Below are positions 57,462 to 64,000 of a stretch of 64,000 nucleotides of DNA, piece by piece. The DNA is taken from positions 5,460,031 through 5,524,030 of the forward strand of contig VXAI01000021.1 in NCBI GenBank assembly GCA_013399305.1. Direction: 5' to 3'. Positions within the stretch are counted from its first letter, which is position 1, and each line of letters opens with the position of its first letter. Source of the stretch: Rostratula benghalensis (lineage: Eukaryota > Chordata > Aves > Charadriiformes > Rostratulidae). The position numbers and the translations under genes are program-made. The notes under the pieces were generated by a model. That model worked only from the letters and a program-made list of their open reading frames with translations. It made no database searches and was not told where the DNA came from.

Positions 57462-59662
57462 GAGAATGAATCCTACCTGAAATTCAGAATACCACTAATA
57501 GTTCTTCTGCAATTACTTTGCTGAGCAATGTGTTCCACTACCAAAGCATTTTTTAATATTTTTTTTTTTCACGTGACATTCAAGCTCACATTAAACTAAG
57601 TATTCTCCAAGGACACAGGGCAAATCCCTGTTGACCACTTTACTTTCTCCGTGAATAAAGCAGGTTGGAAAACCCAACTACAGCAGACTGATGGTAAAGG
57701 CTACACTGCTGTGGGCAAGAAGGAATGGAGCTAGAAGGTCAAGATAAATAAAACCAAGTTTCTGATAAATCAGTGCTGCTTGTTAAGAACCTAAATGAAC
57801 AACTAGACTCTCACATGACAGTGGACAACTGCCCAGCAACAGCTACAGCATGCTCTCAGTGGGTCTGTTCCTCCTCACAGCTGTCGGGACATGTAGCAGC
57901 AGGAAAGAAAAATAGCTGGAAATGTGCTTTCATCGTCTCCACCAGAAAGAGATGAACCTTGCCGTGGGTCAAACCCAACTAAGCAGGAGATCTTCCCCCA
58001 TTGCCACCCTCACGGCAGCATTTTAGGGCCAGCTCTTCAGTGAGTCAGCAGCTTTAGCATTTTTGCTGATCCATCCATACACAGATATGGATTCCACTGT
58101 CTCTCAAGTTGGTCTTTAAGAAGAAGAAGATACAAAATGAAATTTTCACTTCCTGGAGGCAGTTTTCTGTTTGTTGTTATTCTTCAACCAAAAGGCGATA
58201 GATAGAAAATCAGGAATTGTTACTTCTGCTGTCGTTTAAGATGAACTAAGCTAATTTTATTTTATATGGAAACAGAGTGAGCAAACTGAGAGGCAATGAG
58301 AATACACTCATATTTAGAAACTAACTTTTTTCTTTTGTGCTGGATTTCCTGGAACAAACATTTGTGTATTCACCCTCTCCTAACCCTCAAAAAAGTATTT
58401 ACAGTGAGCAGTTTTAATTGCAAAGATGGAAGGCATTTAAGGGGGTTTTGAGGAGTAGATTTGTTGTTTTTTCTACAAAACAAGCAAACAAAAAATCTTG
58501 GCTGCACCTTTTCATTTTACTGCTCTCTATGAGTGAAAACTACTTCCTCAAGTTTACAGTAGTTAAAATATTGGGAAGAAATGAGATTATTACATTTTGT
58601 CTCCTCGCCCCTTTAAGCTGCGTATTTGAGATTTTAGTGAAATAAAAGTGAAAAGAAATAGGACCACATTATCATTGCCTCTAAAAGTTACCTGTAAGGA
58701 GACAAATCTAAAAGTCTGTGTCTTTCAAACAATCGTCATGCCATAAGCAGCACAATATCAAAACCCTAGGATTATGAAAAGTTGACTCAAAATACTATGA
58801 TGTTCACGATGATGAAATAAATGAGGTTTTGTCACAAATGTAGTATTTCCAGGATATTACAATTCATACACTGTACCTTTTTCTTAACAGGGGGGAAAAA
58901 GGGCAGGGGGGAGGGTAGCAGCCCCTATGCTCTAATCACCTCTCGTAGGCATTTTGAGTGTCATAGAATAGGCTGTCATTACCTAAACTATTTTCTTTCT
59001 TCCATATTCCATGTGACAAAACCGTGAGGAGTTCTGATATTCAACATGCAATATAATATTCAAAAAACAAACAAACCCCCGAAAAATAAACCAGAAACTC
59101 TCAGCATCTTCCATACATGTATAATACTTCACATACGGACATGGAGCAAACTGGAAACCTGATTGTTTCCTTTTGGACAGTCACCTTTCCTCATAAAAAT
59201 AGCATTTAGGTAGTGAATATTTATTAATATCAAAATAATCCTATAACATATCTGAATTTCAATCAAGGGCACAGTCTAAATAATCTTTATTTTCTAAATT
59301 ACTAGCAGATTTACATAAATTGAAAATATTTCTAAATTAAAAATTAATTACATCTTACAGCATCTGCTGGCTTCCTGTAACTAATGGCTCTGGACTATAC
59401 TAGTGTCGATATAGATGAATACAACACGGTTACTTTAAGGATTTTTTTTTTAATTGATCTGGAAATATACTAACCAATTTTTTTTTTTTTAAAAAAGACT
59501 TTTTTAGCAATTGCACTTAGCTTCCAAAATTACTTTTTCTTCCCCTAATAACACCATTTAGTAACTCATTTCAACAGCTGCCAATAAGAATCAAAGTCAG
59601 GTCTCCCAGTAATACCTGGATATTAAAACCAGTTCTTGAAGCAGAACTGCTACAATTGTCAC

Positions 59663-59756
59663 CTTATCTTTATGTTTAATTTCATTTCATTTGCTTCATT
59701 GGTGTCAGTGCTTTTAACTGAAATGTTTTCCAGTTTTAGATCTCTGTGAACAATAT
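59663..59756 (-). pseudogene. STK33: STK33 exon with HRD catalytic loop, frame intact
   Basis: This 94-nt exon follows tctcttggcag and encodes (D)IVHRDLKLENISVKS, then a Glu/Asn-rich linker ending KLNIKI. It ends in phase 2 at AAG|gtgaca. HRD with Asp as catalytic base, Lys two positions on (HRDLK) and the metal-binding Asn (LEN) are all present. Linker length equals that of human STK33, and the insert between the catalytic loop and DFG is characteristic of this kinase. No lesion is visible here. A second AG (tttcttag) lies 11 bp upstream, but the chosen one restores the Asp before IVHRD. The next exon (DFG to CGTPIYM) was not found. Confidence 0.9.
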
Positions 59757-59791
59757 CTGCCAAGAGACTAAGAAATAAAATGTTATCAGTT

Positions 59792-59969
59792 TCAGTGAAG
59801 ATATTCTGACAGAAATGTTTTAAATTCTTTTGGTGGAGTAATTTCTTTGATCAATTCCAGTGCATTTGACTCTGAACTACTGGAAGCATAATGAAAAGCA
59901 TCTTTCCCATTTCATCCAGGGAGTCCTAGAAGTAATTCAAATTTTCAAATCACATTCCTTCCCACAGTC
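59792..59969 (-). pseudogene. Unrecognised protein-like exon 3 of a nested gene remnant, broken
   Basis: After a very good acceptor (actttttcctttgttacag) the phase-0 frame reads DCGKECDLKI and then a TGA. One base further the reading continues ELLLGLPG, TGA, NGKDAFHYASSSSESNALEL and on to FKTFLSEYLH with a final TGA at 59,794 to 59,792. The simplest reading is an exon of about 59 codons carrying a one-base insertion in the T run before GAA and an Arg CGA to TGA change between LPG and NGK. The stretch GKDAFHYAS loosely resembles an ankyrin-repeat start, but one short match is weak. The exon stops 36 bp before the STK33 HRD exon. Function unknown; it appears broken in this genome. Confidence 0.4.
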
Positions 59970-60092
59970 CTGTAACAAAGGAAAAAGTTCATATTCGTTC
60001 AGTGTTTAGCATCAGTAGATCACTTGACATAGTATAACAAAAAAACTAGTGTTTATATTGTATAATTATCAAGCTTACACATATTTTCTTAC

Positions 60093-60202
60093 CTGCAATT
60101 CATTGTCATATCCAAATCGAGTACAGGTTTTTGCCATTCCAATGAGCACACAGAAGAAACGAGGCTTGTTTAGCCAAGGTACTATTCCATAACCCCCTAC
60201 AT
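60093..60202 (-). pseudogene. Unrecognised protein-like exon 2 of a nested gene remnant
   Basis: This 110-nt segment lies between a pyrimidine-rich acceptor (gattttttttctgtacag in reverse complement) and a strong donor CAG|gtaaga. Read from the two bases AT it gives 36 uninterrupted codons. They start VGGYGIVPWLNKPRFFCVLI, end with TRFGYDNELQ, and contain two Cys and a PWLNKPRFF core. It ends in phase 0. The intron upstream is 120 bp and the one downstream 123 bp, much tighter than the STK33 introns around them. The strand is the same as STK33. Family unknown to me. This is the best-formed of the three nested exons. Confidence 0.45.
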
Positions 60203-60322
60203 CTGTACAGAAAAAAATCTGAAGGCAAATGCAGGATTTTTAGTAGTAATGTGCTGTAAAAGAGAGATTAATCATTTGTGTGTAAAACACTCCAGAATTA
60301 TTCAAAATCCTACACTATCTAC

Positions 60323-60422
60323 CAATACTAAGATCTTGACTGGATAGGTTAACCCTGTTGTGGACTGTGCAGACTTGTAATTCTTCCGTGTGGTGGATGA
60401 AAATGCTGATGTTTACCGAATC
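60323..60422 (-). pseudogene. Unrecognised protein-like exon 1 of a nested gene remnant
   Basis: This 100-nt open segment encodes 33 codons plus one base (DSVNISIFIHHTEELQVCTV at its start). It is bounded by an acceptor (cttaacattacatttag) and a donor reading ATTG|gtagat. It ends in phase 1, fitting the next segment at 60,202, which starts with the two bases AT (together GAT, Asp). It contains two CpG pairs, uncommon in the surrounding AT-rich intron. It lies inside the STK33 intron between the hinge and HRD exons but resembles no kinase sequence. I do not recognise the family. It could be chance, but three successive phase-compatible exons make that less likely. No upstream partner exon was identified. 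Confidence 0.4.
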
Positions 60423-60786
60423 CTAAATGTAATGTTAAGAAGTATCAGAAACAATTCTATTCTGCTTTTTAACTCCTGTAGGAGACTATGCACTTAACAG
60501 CTAAACTAAGTCAATGTCATAATGCAAGTTAGGAAATAATAATACATGTAATTATCCATAGCTGGTATGGAAAGAGAACCAAAATAAAAGGTAGCAGTTA
60601 TTGCATATGTAAGAAAACTTAAGTTCTAAAACAGCATTCATGTAGTATATTTTACTTTTGCTTTACCAGCCTATCTTTATACTATTAAATACATAACAGG
60701 TAAGAATAGCGATTAGTAACTGTTGTTAAACATATGAACACACAAAATCAATGAACATATGGGAAAGCCAGAGGAACTGAATTTTA

Positions 60787-60919
60787 ATTTTTGTGAAGAT
60801 GTGCTATTGCTGAAGCAAGGTTCTGAATTATGAGCCTTGCCTCATTTTCTATACAACATCTTTTATTACAATGACTTTTTTCAGTCTCCATCCTCACACA
60901 GCTCCATTACAAGGTACAT
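60787..60919 (-). pseudogene. STK33: STK33 exon, hinge to helix E, two deletions and lost donor
   Basis: After a good acceptor (ttaacatttgcag) the segment reads MYLVMELCEDG, the kinase hinge and the start of the C-lobe, then breaks. A one-base deletion near 60,885 moves the frame to LKKVIVIKDVV. A second one-base deletion near 60,851 moves it to ENEARLIIQNLASAIAHLHKN, matching the ENETRxIIQSLASAIAYLHNN helix of STK33. The length is 133 nt against about 135 expected, as two single-base losses predict. The bases after the last AAT codon are TAAAATT, so the GT splice donor expected there (60,786 to 60,785) is absent. Hinge residues MELCEDG are unchanged. Confidence 0.88.
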
Positions 60920-62006
60920 CTGCAAATGTTAATAAAGAAAGAATATAATAATCTTGGGTTTTCTAAGTTTTGTTTCTTTTAATGTGATAACAACGTATAT
61001 AATTAATAGCAGTGCTCCAGCTGCAGCAATGACCTAGAACCCCAATGCACTGAGTATTTTATGAATAGAAGATAGGACAATTGACCTGCCACAAATATTG
61101 TCAACTGCTTACTACAAGTAATTCTCAAGCTTTCAAAACACATACAGTGACAAAAATGTGTAAAAATACTCTGTTTTCAAAACAAGGACTAAGTATGGAT
61201 TTACTTTATAGTCTTTTCTAGTCAATGCATCACCAATGACTATTACAGAAAGCCTAAGAATGAACCGACATCTGAAAAAAATAAAAAATACAACTTTTCA
61301 GCAACTAGGCGTGAAAACTATAATACATTACTCAAATAATACTTCTGATAGATTCAATATGCCAAAAAAATCCCCAAAACTTACAGCTAACAACACTTTT
61401 TTACATGTGTTACTGCAATATTTATATCATGCTGTCACTATAAAGTACTGGGAACTTTTCTCTTCAGCTCAGTAATACCACCTTTCCAATAAGCAATATA
61501 GAAAATTAAAGACAGAATAGTAGTAATTTAACCTTAAAAAATGAGATTTCTGACAGTCTTTGCTTTTATAACAATTTACTGAAACAACAGATATCTGTAA
61601 ACAATGGAAAGATTACTTATCATGTGATGCTTCCCCTCATCAGAAATGCTATGGACACACAAGAGGACCACCTTCCTTATAGAACACTACAGCAAACAAA
61701 TCAGACTGGCAAACACTAGCTTAGTCAGATATTTCCTTTGCCATAAACTGCTTTTCTCCTCTGTTGAGCCACTAGTTTAAATTACAGGCAACACTGGCTT
61801 AGCAGGAATTTAGAGGAAAATAAAATATAAATATTTCCACAAAGTTTTCATCAAGAACTGTAGGATCTTTGTCAAATTACAGAATTTTTAATTTTGTAAA
61901 ATTGTTAAATAAAATATATGATGTGTTACCACAGAACAGAGATGGTTCTTTTTCTTGTTTGTTTTCCAGCCTACCAACACCAGTGCAGCAATTAATAATA
62001 ACTTAC
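60920..62006 (-). other. STK33 intron
   Basis: About 1.1 kb of AT-rich sequence. A reverse-strand stretch near 61,140 to 61,245 (GDALTRKDYKVNPYLVLVLK) looks mildly protein-like but has a poor donor and was not accepted as an exon. Confidence 0.4.
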
Positions 62007-62112
62007 CTTTGGTGTCTCAAAAAATCTCTTCCAAATGTATTAGAAGATTGTGGTTAACTTTCTTTAAGATGCTCACCTCCTATTCAAGTAGCTTCATGGA
62101 AGAACTTTCACC
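62007..62112 (-). pseudogene. STK33: STK33 exon, end of N-lobe (helix C region), broken
   Basis: This 106-nt segment reads GESSSMKLLE, stop, EVSILKKVNHNLLIHLEEIF, then ETPK after a one-base frame change. It matches the STK33 region GSSAVKLLEREV to the FETPK stretch just before the hinge. It is flanked by an AG acceptor (ending 62,113) and a consensus GTAAGT donor (62,006 to 62,001). Two lesions are visible. The Arg codon after KLLE is a TAG stop at 62,082 to 62,080. A run of six T's (62,019 to 62,024 on the minus strand) is one base too long, so TTTGAG becomes TTTTGA. The acceptor has a poor pyrimidine tract, so the exact start is less certain than the end. Expected length is 108 nt; the observed 106 equals 35 codons plus the extra base. 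Confidence 0.85.
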
Positions 62113-64000
62113 CTTAGTTATTGATGGGAAACATATTTTACAAACATCACAATATTATTTTTTTCCAACAATAGCAATTTATTTTTTAAAATGCTATAGG
62201 ATGTATTAAAGAAATTTAAAAGTCTTACATTCAGAAATATGACTACCAAGTAAATCCTAATGCACTTCAAGATTGCTTCCATTGATCTAATAAATTTGGC
62301 CCATAACATCCTACAGTTTTAAATACACGGTTCTGTTAAATGTCCTGTAAGCCTTCAAGTTTGAGTAGTGTGAAAATGGTTCTGATTGTATCCAACCACT
62401 TTCACACTATACAAACACACCATGTACCTATGAAACAAAAATTAAAAAAGACTTTACTTGAATAGAATGAAGGTGATGTTTAATAAGCATCTAAAGTGAA
62501 CACAAGATAGAGATGCTGGGGCAATGGAGTTAAAGAAAATGTAATTATAATTATTCACACTGGAGCACAGAAAGCCATATATGAATGACACCAAATGAGC
62601 AAAAAGTTTTTTTACAGAACACAAAGCATTCCAGTAACTACCAATAGTGTAATGGATTTTTGTGTGGCATCAAGGAGACTCATTTACCCTAATATTCAAA
62701 ATATGGATTTTATCCTGAAATTGCAGTTTCAATGCTAGCTCCAATTTTCTTTTCAGAAGTACATTTACTGCAAACTCCTACAACAAAAGCTTTCAAAGTT
62801 TTCAACCGAGTAATTTTAAAGCCTACAATATTAAAGAAGGGATTATGATACAAGATAAATATGTCTCCACCAATGTGTTAACTACTGCAGGAATGACAGG
62901 GAAGGAGATTCTATACATTGATAAGAATGGGCTATGGAAAAGTTAAAGACAACTTCAAATTCAACTTCTGCCTAATTTTTTTCACCTGCTATCATTAGTA
63001 TAGTATCACATTTTCACACTGTTATATAGCTGAAAAGTACCATATTTGAAAGACATCAGGAGTACAGTGGGTGATAGGAAAAATGGAAAATTGCCCTCCA
63101 CATGCAAGCTGTGACTCCAAAACCAGAAGACTGATTTTCAAAATATGAAGAACATGGAAATTTCACTATTCTCATCCGAATGCACACATTCCCGGTATTT
63201 CTAGGAATCAAGCTAGTTCTACTTAGAGTACTAGTCAAGAGTTGCAAACATGACCTCGGAGGTCTGTTCCTCAGAGGCTGAGTCAAGAAATAACCCATAT
63301 TCAGGAAAGACTGAATATGTATTCACTGACCATGGAATGGATTAACTAATTGGGTATCACCTGAATATTTCTGACGTGGGTTTAGTGGAGTTTTACTTAC
63401 TACTTTATTTTTTCCCCACATACTTACCCAGACCTAAAACCTCTAGACTAATTTATAACTTTACAGGCTATAAACATAATCTAACATGTTAGCCTACTTG
63501 TAGGATTAATAAGACCTTTAGAGCATGCATTTCTTCATCAGTTTATACAGTGGTACAAAAGTATATCTCTTGGGTGTGCAGACAAACCTTCTGCATGAAT
63601 TGATTCAATTTTAAGAATTAAGGCATGATATCACCAGATAAATATCACCACAAACCACTACACCATTTCAAAACATTATATAATTTATCACATATATTAT
63701 ATTACATTGAGGTAAAACAATAATGCTACATGTAAAAAAAAAAAAAACCCAACCAGTTTTAAAAAGTTGAACATTTTAAGTTAATTTATTCAACATCTTC
63801 CAATGAATGGATTCTTATAAATACTGAAAAGTTTCTCCTGTGGAATTCTTGTTGTGCCTGCCTGGTATAACTACCCCTCTGTGTTTTCATTAATTTCTTG
63901 GAACCCAGCACTTGCTATGAATATAACACCAAGTCGTTATTAGGGGAAGAATTCAAAATCATTCTCTGTGGAAGAGATTCTGCTTTGAAGAATCTTTTAA
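62113..64000 (-). other. Upstream STK33 intron, no exon recognised
   Basis: The ATP-binding exons (glycine loop, VAIK Lys) should lie upstream of 62,112, but none is convincing here. A strong hairpin sits at 62,366 to 62,409, and a 13-base A run at about 63,735 to 63,747. Confidence 0.45.
62366..62409. repeat. Hairpin, 16-bp arms with one mismatch
   Basis: The left arm tagtgtgaaaatggtt (62,366 to 62,381) pairs with aaccactttcacacta (62,394 to 62,409) with a single A/C mismatch and a 12-base loop. A wobble pair extends it by one. It lies in STK33 intron sequence, about 250 bp upstream of the broken N-lobe exon. It could be a short MITE-like remnant or a structured RNA; nothing shows which. 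Confidence 0.8.

Noticed and set aside
58070..58200. Reverse-strand text resembling CGTPIYM (tggaatccatatctgtgtatg)
   Set aside because: Needs several indels to match, and no DFG motif or acceptor lies upstream.
61140..61245. Reverse-strand GDALTRKDYKVNPYLVLVLK as a further nested-gene exon
   Set aside because: It looks protein-like, but the only donor is a weak gtattt and its phase could not be tied to the exon at 60,422.
62260..62310. Reverse-strand LWAKFIRSMEA as the VAIK exon
   Set aside because: Only three of ten residues agree with KWAIKKVNKE; no clear acceptor or donor.
63100..63200. Reverse-strand SSGFGVTA as a glycine-loop exon of STK33
   Set aside because: Only four residues agree with GSFGVV, the spacing to the WAIK-like part is wrong by eight codons, and no splice sites fit.

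Overview
This is a 64 kb piece of vertebrate nuclear DNA, most likely from a bird. The reasons are AT-rich, gene-poor sequence with sparse repeats, and five or more CR1 LINE pieces. These include 3' tails with the bird/reptile CR1 ending (tagactagatgatct... or its complement tcatagaatggtttggg...). A turtle or crocodilian is not excluded. There are no bacterial-style genes, rRNA or CRISPR arrays. Nearly all ORFs longer than 60 codons are chance ORFs, LINE remnants or low-complexity artefacts.

The right half (about 36.3 to 62.1 kb, minus strand) holds the 3' portion of serine/threonine kinase 33 (STK33), recognised exon by exon from the kinase motifs. The exons found are one with KLLE-EV (62.0 kb), one with MYLVMELCEDG (60.8 kb), the HRDLKLEN catalytic loop (59.7 kb), [20 protein letters not shown] (52.5 kb), DELLDNQW (47.4 kb), VLELMKKW (40.4 kb) and a last coding exon ending at 36,308. 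This copy is broken in many independent places: an in-frame TAG, an in-frame TAA, at least four small frame changes, a lost splice donor, and loss of the conserved Asp and Arg near the end of the kinase domain. Neither the DFG exon nor the GEPPF exon could be found. I read it as a decayed STK33 locus: a unitary pseudogene, or a decayed duplicate if an intact copy exists elsewhere.

Inside the STK33 intron at 59.8 to 60.4 kb, on the same strand, are three closely spaced, phase-compatible, protein-like exons of a gene I do not recognise. They have good splice sites, introns of only about 120 bp, and disabling changes in the last exon. They do not belong to the STK33 kinase and are the least explained structure in the window.

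The left part (1 to 36 kb) has no gene I can support. By human gene order (TRIM66, STK33, LMO1 on one strand) it would be the spacer between STK33 and LMO1, but that is inference. It contains a 1.1 kb 5'-truncated CR1 (22.1 to 23.2 kb), short CR1 tails (3.8, 10.6 and 28.4 kb), A-rich tracts, a polypurine block (33.3 to 33.8 kb) and a perfect 12-bp hairpin (17.06 kb). Older CR1/L3-type LINE relics lie at 38.05 to 38.6 kb and 53.9 to 55.8 kb. There is a 60-N assembly gap at 41,864 to 41,923 and a single N at 38,338.
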